A DNA stretch of 37,300 nt from assembly GCA_017459725.1 (NCBI GenBank), contig JAFUCL010000107.1, forward strand, positions 1 to 37,300, written 5' to 3'. The notes beneath the pieces are model-generated. The model ran no database searches, was not told where the DNA came from, and saw nothing but the letters and a program-made list of their open reading frames with translations. The translations under genes and the position numbers were made by a program. Positions 7,710 through 16,402 of this stretch are shown here, piece by piece. Positions within the stretch are counted from its first letter, which is position 1. Each line of letters begins with the position of its first letter. This stretch comes from Solobacterium sp. Lineage in GTDB: Bacteria > Bacillota_I > Bacilli_A > Erysipelotrichales > Erysipelotrichaceae.

Positions 7710-8648
7710 TTACTGTGTGATTATTGTTCCGGTTCTGCCGGCAAGACCGTCCTTGACCCGGTCCAGTGCCGTAATCATGGCTTTGTGTCCGGTTGCCTGT
7801 ACATAGCGGATACATGCCTCGACCTTCGGCAGCATACTTCCGGGTGCGAACTGATTTTCACCGATGTACTGCTGTGCTTCGGCTGTTGTCATGGTGTCCA
7901 GGCCCTTCATATTGGGTTTGTTGTAGTTGATGCATACTTTTTCGACACCGGTCAGAATAACGAGGAAATCCGCATTCAGTTCAATTGCCATGCGTGCACA
8001 GGAATTGTCCTTGTCAATTACAGCCGCAGCGCCGTGCAGTCCGTCTTCTTTCTCAATGACGGGAATACCGCCGCCGCCTGCCGCAATGACAATGTTGCCG
8101 TTCTCCGAAAGCTCACGGATCGTATCGATTTCCACTATACGCTGAGGCATCGGTGAAGGTACAACCCGGCGCCATCCTCTGCCCGCATCCTCAATGTATG
8201 TGCTTCCCTCACGGGCTGCCCTTTCCGCAGCCTGTTCCTTTGTGTAGAAGGAACCGACCGGTTTGGTGGGATGGGTGAAGCCGGGATCATTCTCATCCAC
8301 AACGACCTGTGTTACAAGCGAAACACAGGAAGCACTGAGTGAACGTTTCTGCAGTTCATTCTGCACAGCCTGCTGCAGATGATAGCCGATATAACCCTGG
8401 CTCATTGCGCCGCACTCTGCCAGAGGCATTTCGGGTGTTTCTCCGCCGTGCTGATTGGAGAAATTCATTGCATTCTGAATCATGCCTGCCTGGGGACCGT
8501 TGCCGTGACCGATCACGACCCGGTATCCCTCTTCAAACAGATCAACGATGGACGCTGCTGTGTTTCTTACCAGGCAAAGCTGTTCCTCCGGTGTATTGCC
8601 GAGGGCGTTTCCGCCCAGGGCAATGACAACTTTGGGTCTGTACATCAT
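7710..8648 (-). CDS. arcC: Carbamate kinase
   Basis: A 312-residue enzyme catalysing carbamoyl phosphate + ADP to ATP + carbamate, which decays to NH3 and CO2. Family motifs are ALGGNAL (residues 10-16), GHGNGPQAG (from 48) and the SPMPQRIVE segment near 165. It is the last gene of operon B; its ATG overlaps the ylbE stop (TGATG), so translation is coupled. In allantoin fermenters a carbamate kinase (ybcF/allK) sits beside fdrA-ylbE-ylbF, and here it has the same place. It would harvest the carbamoyl phosphate released by that complex as ATP. No arginine deiminase genes are present, which argues against an ADI pathway role. Confidence 0.92.
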   Translation of the reverse strand: MMYRPKVVIALGGNALGNTPEEQLCLVRNTAASIVDLFEEGYRVVIGHGNGPQAGMIQNAMNFSNQHGGETPEMPLAECGAMSQGYIGYHLQQAVQNELQKRSLSASCVSLVTQVVVDENDPGFTHPTKPVGSFYTKEQAAERAAREGSTYIEDAGRGWRRVVPSPMPQRIVEIDTIRELSENGNIVIAAGGGGIPVIEKEDGLHGAAAVIDKDNSCARMAIELNADFLVILTGVEKVCINYNKPNMKGLDTMTTAEAQQYIGENQFAPGSMLPKVEACIRYVQATGHKAMITALDRVKDGLAGRTGTIITQ

Positions 8649-10060
8649 CAGTCCTCAAACTGTTCCGCAAACTCGATGATTGCCTTTTTGAAGCATTCAA
8701 ACGGAGGATTGACGAGACCTGCACCGATCTGACCGATACCGGCCTTCTTGTGCGCAATACCGGTATTGATGATCGGCAGAACACCTGACTCCACGACCTT
8801 GCGGATATCAATGCCGAGAGCGCTCGGTTTGAAATCCAGAGCCGGAAGTGTGAAGTTCGGGTTGCTGGACCATGTGATTTCGTTCATGGACTGAGAATAA
8901 TTGAAAGCATCCTGTACAGTTCCGCCGACAAATTTGACGATTGCCGGAGAAGCTGCCATGGCAAAGCCGCCGATGCCGTTGGTTTCGGTAATGCAGCTGT
9001 CGCCGAGGTCCGGTGCTGCATCTTCTTCGGAATAACCCGGGAAGTAGAGACCTTTGACCATGTTGGCAGGTGCTGTATGCCATGTGTCGGAACCGCTGAC
9101 CTTGATGCCGAATTCATAGCCGTTTCTGCACATGATGGTAACGATGGAGGACTTCTTTTCACCTGTGCCTGCCAGCTGCGCAAGTTTGCAGTAAGGCATG
9201 GAGAGGTTCAGGAAGTAGTGTTCATTGCCGGTGATGAAATCAAGGGCTTTCTGCTTCTGTTCCATCGGGAAGTCCGTCTTCATGATCGGTACGGCAATCT
9301 CGCGGAAGAACAGGCTTGTCGCAGCCTTGTTTCTGTTGTGGCATTCATCACCCATATTCAGTGCCTGCATGATGATATTGCGGACATCGATGCCGCCGCA
9401 GATCTTAAGGGCAGCCGCAAGCACCGGCATAAAGTCATTCTTCATCCAGAGCAGACGTTCAATAACATCCGGTGTGTTCTTGCCGAAGCGCAGCACTCCG
9501 CCAAGACCCTCATTCAGCGGGCAGAAAGCATAGGTGTCATTCACTTCGTCATGCAGTACATGCACAGGCATGGAAGGCGATACGACGCCTGCCATCGGAC
9601 CGACGCAGTTGACATGGTGATTAGGGGAGAATTCAATGTCATGACTCAGGAGATACTTCTCCGCTTCTTCAACGTTTTCTGCCCAGCCTTCAAATACGAT
9701 AGCACCGAGCACTGCGCCCTTCTGCGGATCTGCCATGTGTTCCCAGTCCTGCACCGGTCCGGAATGGAGGATCATGTTCGGCTTCATACCGGGGATTGCA
9801 TCAATTGCTTTTTTGCAGTCAACCAGATACCCGGTCGCTGCCTTGACTCTTGCGACAACTCTGTCGTTTGCTTCATCGATTTCTTCTTTGTGTTTTTCAA
9901 GCTTGTCGAGAACCCGGATCAGTTCCACGTCACCGTGTGCCGGCGGTGTCCATTCCAGGTTTTCATAGCTGACTGCCTGGCTGTCCAGATCCTTCAGAAA
10001 GGTAGGAGAGCCGATATTCACTACGGACAATTCTTCCGCAAACAATTCATTGATTTTCAT
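8648..10060 (-). CDS. ylbE: YlbE (DUF1116) family, carbamoyltransferase complex subunit
   Basis: A 470-residue protein of the YlbE/DUF1116 family. It is soluble, with recognisable segments such as DSCITETNGIGGFAMA and GQIGAGLVNPP. As I recall, YlbE with FdrA and YlbF was shown to form the oxamate carbamoyltransferase of E. coli (renamed AllG, AllF, AllH), which splits oxalurate with phosphate into oxamate and carbamoyl phosphate. Start and stop overlap the neighbours (TAATG with fdrA, TGATG with arcC). Its true acceptor/donor here is unknown because no oxalurate-forming genes are in the window. Confidence 0.88.
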   Translation of the reverse strand: MKINELFAEELSVVNIGSPTFLKDLDSQAVSYENLEWTPPAHGDVELIRVLDKLEKHKEEIDEANDRVVARVKAATGYLVDCKKAIDAIPGMKPNMILHSGPVQDWEHMADPQKGAVLGAIVFEGWAENVEEAEKYLLSHDIEFSPNHHVNCVGPMAGVVSPSMPVHVLHDEVNDTYAFCPLNEGLGGVLRFGKNTPDVIERLLWMKNDFMPVLAAALKICGGIDVRNIIMQALNMGDECHNRNKAATSLFFREIAVPIMKTDFPMEQKQKALDFITGNEHYFLNLSMPYCKLAQLAGTGEKKSSIVTIMCRNGYEFGIKVSGSDTWHTAPANMVKGLYFPGYSEEDAAPDLGDSCITETNGIGGFAMAASPAIVKFVGGTVQDAFNYSQSMNEITWSSNPNFTLPALDFKPSALGIDIRKVVESGVLPIINTGIAHKKAGIGQIGAGLVNPPFECFKKAIIEFAEQFED

Positions 10061-11598
10061 TACTGTACTCCCTCCGCTGCTTTGACTGCCAGGATTGCCG
10101 CCTGCTCATTGGTGTTGGTAACGATGACACCGTTTTCTTCAAGCAGTTTTCTGGATGCGGCGAAATTCTGACGGTCCTGGTCCGTACCGCAGATGTATGC
10201 TGCGAATACGATATGTCTGCCGTTCTTTTCAGCTGTTGCCTGTGCCTCTTTGATGGCGTCAATGGTGATGCCGACAGGGTCATCATGGGAACCGTAGCCG
10301 AGCTCAAAATCAAGCAGGATAACTGCTGTTTCAGGATCGTTGGCTTCCTGCACGATACGGTCAAGACGGATGGACGGTTCGATCATCGGATGCGGTTTGC
10401 CGTTGGTGAAGAAGTCATCACCCATATCAACGATTGTGTTGTATTCACTGACCAGTGGATCAGCGAGCTTTTCCTCATCCTTCCTGGCCAGGTTGGTGCG
10501 GATATTCTGCAGGCTGTTTCTGGCAATGCTCAGGGATTCCGAGCAGAGTGTGCCGCCGCAGTACAGCGCACGCAGATACTTCTGTCCCGGCGCCAGCTTT
10601 GCGGTTTCAGCCGCAAGTGTTTCATAGACGGACGGATCGAGATCGAAGGAAACTGCCAGTCTGCCGTTGGTGATTTCCACGGCTTTGCAGGCACCGTCGG
10701 AGAGTCTTGTGCAGAAAGTGACATTGCCTTCCTGACCTTCACGGCTGCCGTCGATGAATATCAGCACAACCGGCTTGTTCAGGGTTTCCGCAAGCGCAAT
10801 GACCTTGGCTTCAACGTCTGCTGCCGGCGGTTTGGAAACGACTACGATGGTATCTGTAGCAGGATCTTCATTCAGCGCCTTCATGCACTGCATGGTCATC
10901 AGACCGCCGACTTCACTGTGCAGGTCTCTTCCGCCTACACCGAGTGCCTGGGAAATGCCGCCGCCCTGCTTGTGGATCAGCACGGTTACTTCCTGCAGAC
11001 CTGTTCCGGATGCACCGACAATACCGATGCTGCCTCTGCGCACATCATTGGCAAAGCACAGGCCTGCACCGTTGACGATTGCCGTACCGCAGTCCGGTCC
11101 CATCATGAGCAGTTCTCTTTCAACTGCATACTTCTTCAGCGCAATCTCATCTTCTTCGGTAACGTTGTCGGAGAACATCATGACGTTCTTTCCGTTCTCC
11201 AGTGCAACTCTGGCTTCGCGTGCTGCGAATCTGCCGGGTGTGGAGATAACAACCATATTCGGGCTGAGATCTTTATACAGCTGTGCCTGGGTGTGATACG
11301 TTACTTCTTTCTTTTCCTTCTTGGCTGAGCTGCCTGCCGCAAGCTCCGCAACAATCGCATTGACTGCTTCTTCCGCATCGCCGTCGCATTCAACCGCAAC
11401 GACGCAATCATTGGTGCCGGCATTGACAACTTCATCGGTAGACAGACCGACCTTGGCAATCAGGTCCTTGTTCATATCGGTTGCCATCAGTACAGTTACT
11501 TCCGAAGCACCTGTCTCTTTCTTAACCTTTGCGGAAAGTGACATCAGGGTAACGGAATCAAAGTAACTGTCTTTCAGTACTTTGGTGTATTTTGACAT
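10060..11598 (-). CDS. fdrA: FdrA family protein, carbamoyltransferase complex subunit
   Basis: A 512-residue protein related to the alpha subunit of succinyl-CoA synthetase. Visible motifs are GPDCG (167-171), the nucleotide-fold loop GIVGASGTG (192-200) and GVGGRDL (220-226), followed by a second CoA-ligase-like half. A linker rich in Lys and Glu (about 88-100) separates an N-terminal ~85-residue domain. A strong AAGGAGG precedes the start at 11598, which lies 25 bp inside the end of the DUF2877 gene. In the allantoin pathway FdrA is the large subunit of oxamate carbamoyltransferase (AllF). With the two neighbours it probably performs a phosphorolytic carbamoyl transfer in this cluster. Confidence 0.9.
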   Translation of the reverse strand: MSKYTKVLKDSYFDSVTLMSLSAKVKKETGASEVTVLMATDMNKDLIAKVGLSTDEVVNAGTNDCVVAVECDGDAEEAVNAIVAELAAGSSAKKEKKEVTYHTQAQLYKDLSPNMVVISTPGRFAAREARVALENGKNVMMFSDNVTEEDEIALKKYAVERELLMMGPDCGTAIVNGAGLCFANDVRRGSIGIVGASGTGLQEVTVLIHKQGGGISQALGVGGRDLHSEVGGLMTMQCMKALNEDPATDTIVVVSKPPAADVEAKVIALAETLNKPVVLIFIDGSREGQEGNVTFCTRLSDGACKAVEITNGRLAVSFDLDPSVYETLAAETAKLAPGQKYLRALYCGGTLCSESLSIARNSLQNIRTNLARKDEEKLADPLVSEYNTIVDMGDDFFTNGKPHPMIEPSIRLDRIVQEANDPETAVILLDFELGYGSHDDPVGITIDAIKEAQATAEKNGRHIVFAAYICGTDQDRQNFAASRKLLEENGVIVTNTNEQAAILAVKAAEGVQ

Positions 11599-12395
11599 GT
11601 TTCCTCCTTATTAACCAAATACATCCGGAATCCGAACAGAATTCCCCAGCCGGATGAATGTCCGTAGTTCAGCACCTGTTCTGTTTTCCAGGTTCCGGCA
11701 TCCTCCGCCAGAACTTCCCGTGCCATTTCCATCAGATCATCTGATATGCCGCCATGGCAGATCTGATACAGAAATTCAGCACTGATCAGTGATGTTCTGT
11801 TCTTAATCCGCGGGAAGAGCTCTTCATGGGTGCGCTGTTCCAGCACTGTCTCTCCCAGTAAATATCCCAGTACACAATCATCTCCCAGCGGTGTCAGTCC
11901 CGGACCGAATCCAATGATGTCCAGCAGACTTCCCTGCCGCAGTTTTTCCTCCAGAATTTCAAGAATCATCTGTGTGGTTTTGCTGTCGGGATCAAAGATC
12001 CTCCGGCGTTCCCGTTCCAGAACCGGATACAGTCTGGCTGCTGCAGCAGCGGGACTGTTCCGTATACAGGAAGCAGGAAATGACTGTGTATCCCAGAACG
12101 CAAGGGTCCCCTCAACACTTGGAAAGGTAATCGTTTGTCCGTGTATCACCGGAATACAGCTCTCTGAGGCAGTACGAAAGTCCATATCCTCCGGAACACG
12201 GATTCTCGCTGGCCCCATTGAGATATTCGTGTTCACGACGGATACAAGCACATCGTTATCTGTCGTCAGGTTCAGCACATTCCGGTACACACTGTGGACC
12301 CTGTACGTTCCCTGGTATCGTTCGTTTTGTATCAGACTGCGGTCTGCCAGAATTATCCGAGAACTCTGAGCAGATCCTCTGAGACTGCTGTCCAT
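11574..12395 (-). CDS. DUF2877 (YlbF/AllH-like) protein
   Basis: A 273-residue soluble protein with the hallmark GFGPGLTPLGDD at 162-173. It is the third member of the FdrA-YlbE-DUF2877 set. The start at 12395 lies 43 bp inside the upstream hydrolase gene and has GGGAGG at 9-nt spacing, so the overlap is probably genuine and couples translation. Its end overlaps fdrA by 25 bp. The E. coli counterpart (ylbF, allH) is needed for oxamate carbamoyltransferase as I recall; the individual role of this subunit is not evident from sequence. Confidence 0.85.
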   Translation of the reverse strand: MDSSLRGSAQSSRIILADRSLIQNERYQGTYRVHSVYRNVLNLTTDNDVLVSVVNTNISMGPARIRVPEDMDFRTASESCIPVIHGQTITFPSVEGTLAFWDTQSFPASCIRNSPAAAAARLYPVLERERRRIFDPDSKTTQMILEILEEKLRQGSLLDIIGFGPGLTPLGDDCVLGYLLGETVLEQRTHEELFPRIKNRTSLISAEFLYQICHGGISDDLMEMAREVLAEDAGTWKTEQVLNYGHSSGWGILFGFRMYLVNKEETCQNTPKY

Positions 12396-13012
12396 CCGAA
12401 GATGCCTCCCTGCTGATTGATCATACGGATCGCAGCTTCCTGATCCGCCGGATCAAAGGCAGCTGTACCGTCTTCCATCATCAGACATTCAAAGCCTCTG
12501 TCATTCGCAGCTCTGATGGTTGTATGCACGCATACGTGTGTTGTAACACCGCAGACAATCAGTGAGCGGATGCCGCGGTTGTTCAGGATCAGTTCAAGAT
12601 CCGTCATATAGAAGGCATCTTTGCCCGGTTTATCAATAACAGGCTCTCCTTCCGCCGGTTTCAGTTCATCCACGATATCGTGGCCGTATTCACCGCGGAT
12701 CAGGATTCTTCCCATCGGACCTTCCGTACCGATGGAAGGACTCCGGCGCAGCTTGGCAGGCGGACAGTCCGAGAGATCCGGACGATGCCCTTCTCTTGTA
12801 TGAATCACGAAGAGTCCGGCACGGCGTGCAGCCAGCAGAATCTTCTCTACCGTAGGGATAATGGCATTGGTCGGGGTGACATCATTGCCCAGGGATTCAC
12901 CGAATCCGCCTTTGTAGCAGAAGTCCCGCTGCATATCAATAATCAGCAGAGCTGTATGTTCAGGATCAAAATCAAACTGAAACGGTTTTGCGTTCACCGA
13001 TAATACGGTCAT
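12353..13012 (-). CDS. Isochorismatase-family cysteine hydrolase, biuret hydrolase-like
   Basis: A 219-residue amidohydrolase of the cysteine-hydrolase fold. The triad is Asp26 (IIDMQRDF), Lys128 (VIDKPGKDAF) and Cys161 (GVTTHVCVHTT, with the usual cis-peptide Val-Thr). As I recall, biuret hydrolase BiuH uses Asp36, Lys142 and Cys175 with Phe41 and Gln215 lining the substrate site. Here Phe31, Lys128, Cys161 and Gln201 fall at the same spacing from Asp to Phe (5), Lys to Cys (33) and Cys to Gln (40). The ATG overlaps the stop of the permease gene (ATGA). Candidate reactions are biuret to allophanate plus ammonia, or hydrolysis of malonamate if the pathway uses barbiturate. RutB-like ureidoacrylate hydrolase is less likely, since no rut genes are present. 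Confidence 0.82.
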   Translation of the reverse strand: MTVLSVNAKPFQFDFDPEHTALLIIDMQRDFCYKGGFGESLGNDVTPTNAIIPTVEKILLAARRAGLFVIHTREGHRPDLSDCPPAKLRRSPSIGTEGPMGRILIRGEYGHDIVDELKPAEGEPVIDKPGKDAFYMTDLELILNNRGIRSLIVCGVTTHVCVHTTIRAANDRGFECLMMEDGTAAFDPADQEAAIRMINQQGGIFGWTAVSEDLLRVLG

Positions 13013-14538
13013 GCATTTTCTCCTTTCACCATCTCTGTTCCGCGCTGTTCACGGAAGAAGTAGTAAGCAAAGATAACAGTTACGAAGAGGTAACCGAGAG
13101 ACATGCTCGGGCTGACATTGAAGCCGAGGGATCCGCCGCCGTGAATGAATCCGAAGAAGCTGAGAACACAGCCGATTGCGGATGTAATGCCTGCTTTCTT
13201 CCAGTTGTGGTCCATGATGAATACCATCAGACTGCCGAGAATCATACCGACGATGATGGAACCTGCGCCAAGTGCAGCCATACCCGGATATACAACGCCG
13301 CCGCTGATGAGTGCATCCATACCGACATCAGCTGCTGAGAGACCTGCAGCACTGAGGGCATTGTCCGCTACGTTCTTGGACCAGTCGGCCATATGCGGCA
13401 GAAGGGCAATGATAGCTGCCGGGATATACTTTGTATCGCTGCTGGTGAAGGCCTGCGATGTGATCGTGATACCGATGTATGTCAGGATCGGATAGATACC
13501 GACAACCGGAACAATGTTCAGGATGACTGAGAAGAGACCGGTGAATGTCAGTACGAGAATGGATACTGCTGTGAGAATGGAATAACCGATATGGGCGCCT
13601 GCTTCCTTCCAGCCGGACTGACCGATGTAGCATGCGGTCGGGAACGGACTGCCGAAGAGTGAAGCAATAAACGAAGTAACACCGTCGTTGATCATCGCTT
13701 CCTGGGTCGGATAGTCATCACCGGCTACCGATGCGCTTTCCAGGTTGTCCATTGTTTCAAAGGCATTGTAGATACCGAGCGGAATCGCTGCGACGATGTA
13801 TTTGCTTGCCTCGGTGAAGCCGCTGATGATTCTGGCAACGGAAGGCAGCGGAATTGACAGACGCACATTCTGCAGGGAACCGACAACGGCATCCCAGGAC
13901 ATGTATCCGGAAACCCAGCCCAGTACGGTTGCGAAGATAATCGCAACAAGACCTACCGGAAGATTGCCGGGCATGCGGATCTTGCCGACAAAACCCATCA
14001 GGATGATCACCAGTGCAACCAGTCCGATATACGGTGTTGCGAAGGTATTGAAGGTCGGATTCAGGGCAATATATGTCACGGAAAGACCTGCCAGAGAACC
14101 GAGCATTGCAACACGGGGAATGCTGTCACGGATCTTCTGTCCGACAAAGGACATAACGATTTCGATGACTGCTTCAATAAAGCACCATGCACAGCCTGCA
14201 TTCCATGCCAGATCGACATCCCCTGTATTCCAGTACACAGGACCGAGGATCATGAATACGATCAGGAACATATGCGTAACACTGGGACCGCCCGGAAGTG
14301 CCGTTACATCATCACGGCCTGTCTTCTTGGCCAGCTTGTACGCCATGAATGCGTAGTATCCGTTGATCAGGAATACCGCAAGACCGGTAGCCGGAAGAAT
14401 TGTGCCGTATACCACCTGGCTCGGGAAACCGACAACCACTGTCAGCAGGCTTGCCATTACAAGGAAATTGGTCAGACAGTTCGTAAACAGTCCGAAGAAG
14501 CCGTTCAGATCACTTTTTACCCACAATTTAACTTTCAT
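13009..14538 (-). CDS. NCS2-like (xanthine/uracil-type) permease
   Basis: A 509-residue membrane protein with about 12-13 hydrophobic segments, ending in a short charged tail. It resembles the nucleobase permease superfamily (AzgA/NCS2-like). The ALPGGPSVTH stretch near residue 80 and a helix-breaking segment around FETMDNLESASVAGDD fit the two substrate-site regions. First gene of operon B; AGGGAGAG lies 5-6 nt before the start. Likely imports the heterocycle degraded by the cluster, or a related nucleobase. It is divergent from pucR, a common arrangement for a regulator and its target. Confidence 0.78.
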   Translation of the reverse strand: MKVKLWVKSDLNGFFGLFTNCLTNFLVMASLLTVVVGFPSQVVYGTILPATGLAVFLINGYYAFMAYKLAKKTGRDDVTALPGGPSVTHMFLIVFMILGPVYWNTGDVDLAWNAGCAWCFIEAVIEIVMSFVGQKIRDSIPRVAMLGSLAGLSVTYIALNPTFNTFATPYIGLVALVIILMGFVGKIRMPGNLPVGLVAIIFATVLGWVSGYMSWDAVVGSLQNVRLSIPLPSVARIISGFTEASKYIVAAIPLGIYNAFETMDNLESASVAGDDYPTQEAMINDGVTSFIASLFGSPFPTACYIGQSGWKEAGAHIGYSILTAVSILVLTFTGLFSVILNIVPVVGIYPILTYIGITITSQAFTSSDTKYIPAAIIALLPHMADWSKNVADNALSAAGLSAADVGMDALISGGVVYPGMAALGAGSIIVGMILGSLMVFIMDHNWKKAGITSAIGCVLSFFGFIHGGGSLGFNVSPSMSLGYLFVTVIFAYYFFREQRGTEMVKGENA

Positions 14539-14684
14539 AATCTCTCCCTTTTCAATAATTATCTTGGCCGTGCCGCAGGGTCTCCTTTCTGTATTTAAAA
14601 GGCACAGCTGACTCGTTACTTATAAATTGCCATAAACACTATGAAAGTTTGATATCCGCATCGGACGATTCAGCACGCCTATAA

Positions 14685-14701
14685 TTGTCTTCTTTCGACA
14701 A
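14685..14701. promoter_or_regulatory. Candidate PucR operator, TTGTC-N7-GACAA, in the pucR/operon B intergenic region
   Basis: A perfect 5-7-5 inverted repeat lies in the 214-bp gap between operon B and pucR. It starts on the last base of TATAAT (14680-14685), the best -10 for pucR, so a bound protein could repress pucR. It lies 146 bp upstream of the permease start. The same repeat with the same spacing occurs at 21477-21493 before operon A. No convincing -35 for pucR was found. Confidence 0.55.
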
Positions 14702-14752
14702 TATACAGTTCATGCATCACAGATATACTTTGTGTATAGGAGGTGAGTATGC

Positions 14753-16300
14753 ATGCATCTGCAGGAACTGCTGAACAGACATATTTTTGAGTCCTACGAA
14801 GTTATCACAAAAACGGATCTTGATACAGATATCCGCAAAGTCTTTATTCTGCAGACAGCAGACTACAGACGGTATCTGAGTCCGAAGTCCATCGTGCTGA
14901 CTACCTTCGATACGATCCACCAGCATATAACCGAAATTGATGAGATGCTGCTGTTTATGGCCGAAAAGAAAACCGCCGGTATCCTTATGGTCGATACCAG
15001 CGGAAACAGCCAGGTGCCCAAAAACCTTGCCATATCAGCCAACAGATACCACATTCCGGTGATTCTGCTGCACAACGAAGCCAATCTGTCTAACGCCGTT
15101 ACTACTATCTATAACGAACTGCAGGCCGATGATTACAGGAAACACAACTTCCACCTCAGTTTTACGGAAGCAATGGAGGAAATACAGAAAAACCCCAGTC
15201 CGGAAGTACTGACGGCAATTGTCCGCAGAATACCCGGATACGACATAGGCTTTTATGAGTATTCATCCGGTGAATTCTTCTACACTGCCATGGAAATCCG
15301 CCGGGAACTGGCCGATACGGAATTATTGCCGGGTGAGCTTACCCTGCGCGGTTCATCATTCTGGTATATGGATGATATCTCTTTCAACGACCGTATGATC
15401 TGCCGCATGGTGCTGCGCTCCCGTGATGAAAACCGCAATACGATCATGACCTATATCGAAGTCATCAAGATTCTGATCCAGCAGGTGCACCAGCGCAAAA
15501 CAGACCTGGCCATGCATCTGGACCAGTACCTGATGAACTTTGTCGTAAACTTCACTTCGTCCTATTCCACCAACCAGGACATCATCGAAGAAGGCAAGAT
15601 CTACAAATGGCAGATCGAATTCCCGATGCTGATGATTCTTGTCACTTCCCGCAGTACAACAAAGGATCTTCCCAACAACGGCATCATTGTCAATCAGCTC
15701 AAAACGGATATCATCCGGGAATACGGTATTGAGTTCAATGAAGTGAAGTATATCTCCTTCCAGAACAAGATCACCTTCCTGCTGAATTCCAAATACAACG
15801 AGCATATCTCCACCCGTAAGCTCAGAAACATCATGGAATCAGATACTGTGTATGACGATTATCTGTTTGCGGTAGCCAAACCGATTGATGATGCCGCCCA
15901 GCTTCCGATTGTCTACCGGCAGATCACGGAAGCCAGCAATTACATCTACGTCAACAACCCCTCCGCACACTATATTCCGCCGGATTTCATCGACTTCTAC
16001 CGCATCATCAAGTCAATGAACAAGAATGACCTGACATCACTGATGAACGACCTGCTGGCTCCTCTGGTGGAATTTGAACGTTCACACAACGTTCCCCTGA
16101 TCAAAACCCTGCTGGTATACATCCAGTCCCACTTCAATATCAAGCAGGCTTCCAAGGACCTATACATTCACTACAACACGTTGAAGTACCGTCTCGGTGT
16201 CATCAAGAATCTCGGATATGACATCAGTGATACAACCTATACCTTCCTGCCCCTGTACATGTCGCTGTACCTCTATGACATAGGCCTGGTGCAGATCTGA
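14753..16300 (+). CDS. pucR: PucR-family transcriptional regulator
   Basis: A 515-residue regulator. Residues 1-130 match the PucR N-terminal (purine catabolism) domain. The middle is a GGDEF-like/CdaR-type region of low conservation. The C-terminal HTH (about 451-492, with FNIKQASKDLYIHYNTLKYR) is the PucR/CdaR DNA-binding domain. AGGAGGTGAG is spaced 7 nt from the ATG at 14753, which decides between this and an out-of-frame ATG at 14749. It is divergent from operon B and convergent with operon A. PucR proteins often activate purine or allantoin catabolism in response to a pathway intermediate; here it most likely senses the heterocycle or its carbamoyl product. Confidence 0.9.
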   Translation: MHLQELLNRHIFESYEVITKTDLDTDIRKVFILQTADYRRYLSPKSIVLTTFDTIHQHITEIDEMLLFMAEKKTAGILMVDTSGNSQVPKNLAISANRYHIPVILLHNEANLSNAVTTIYNELQADDYRKHNFHLSFTEAMEEIQKNPSPEVLTAIVRRIPGYDIGFYEYSSGEFFYTAMEIRRELADTELLPGELTLRGSSFWYMDDISFNDRMICRMVLRSRDENRNTIMTYIEVIKILIQQVHQRKTDLAMHLDQYLMNFVVNFTSSYSTNQDIIEEGKIYKWQIEFPMLMILVTSRSTTKDLPNNGIIVNQLKTDIIREYGIEFNEVKYISFQNKITFLLNSKYNEHISTRKLRNIMESDTVYDDYLFAVAKPIDDAAQLPIVYRQITEASNYIYVNNPSAHYIPPDFIDFYRIIKSMNKNDLTSLMNDLLAPLVEFERSHNVPLIKTLLVYIQSHFNIKQASKDLYIHYNTLKYRLGVIKNLGYDISDTTYTFLPLYMSLYLYDIGLVQI

Positions 16301-16334
16301 GCAGAGCATTCACAGTAATAATGGAAAAGATATA

Positions 16335-16370
16335 CGCTGGGTATGGAATTAGCCCGGCGAATCTTTTTAT
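16335..16370 (+). terminator. Terminator after pucR
   Basis: CGCTGGG (16335-16341) pairs with CCCGGCG (16353-16359) with one wobble pair and an 11-nt loop, followed by CTTTTTAT. It separates pucR from the thioredoxin-like gene, which therefore may have its own promoter; TATAAT at 16368-16373 is a weak candidate. Confidence 0.65.
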
Positions 16371-16402
16371 AATTAGTCTGGTTAATGAAAGTGAGGATAA
16401 TC

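Noticed and set aside
7710..8648. Arginine deiminase pathway carbamate kinase
   Set aside because: No arcA, arcB or arcD neighbours; the gene is coupled to ylbE.
9077..10171. 364-codon open frame on the plus strand
   Set aside because: It lies wholly opposite ylbE, has no ribosome site and its product resembles nothing; it is a shadow of a well-supported gene.
10213..11328. 371-codon open frame on the plus strand
   Set aside because: Opposite fdrA, which has clear family motifs on the minus strand; Cys/His-rich translation typical of an antisense frame.
7710..13012. Plain allantoin/oxalurate pathway
   Set aside because: The carbamoyltransferase set matches, but allantoinase, allantoate amidohydrolase and ureidoglycolate dehydrogenase genes are absent and a heterocycle-opening enzyme takes their place.
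14648..14685. pucR promoter TTGATA-TATAAT
   Set aside because: The spacer is about 25 bp, far too long; only the -10 is retained as plausible.
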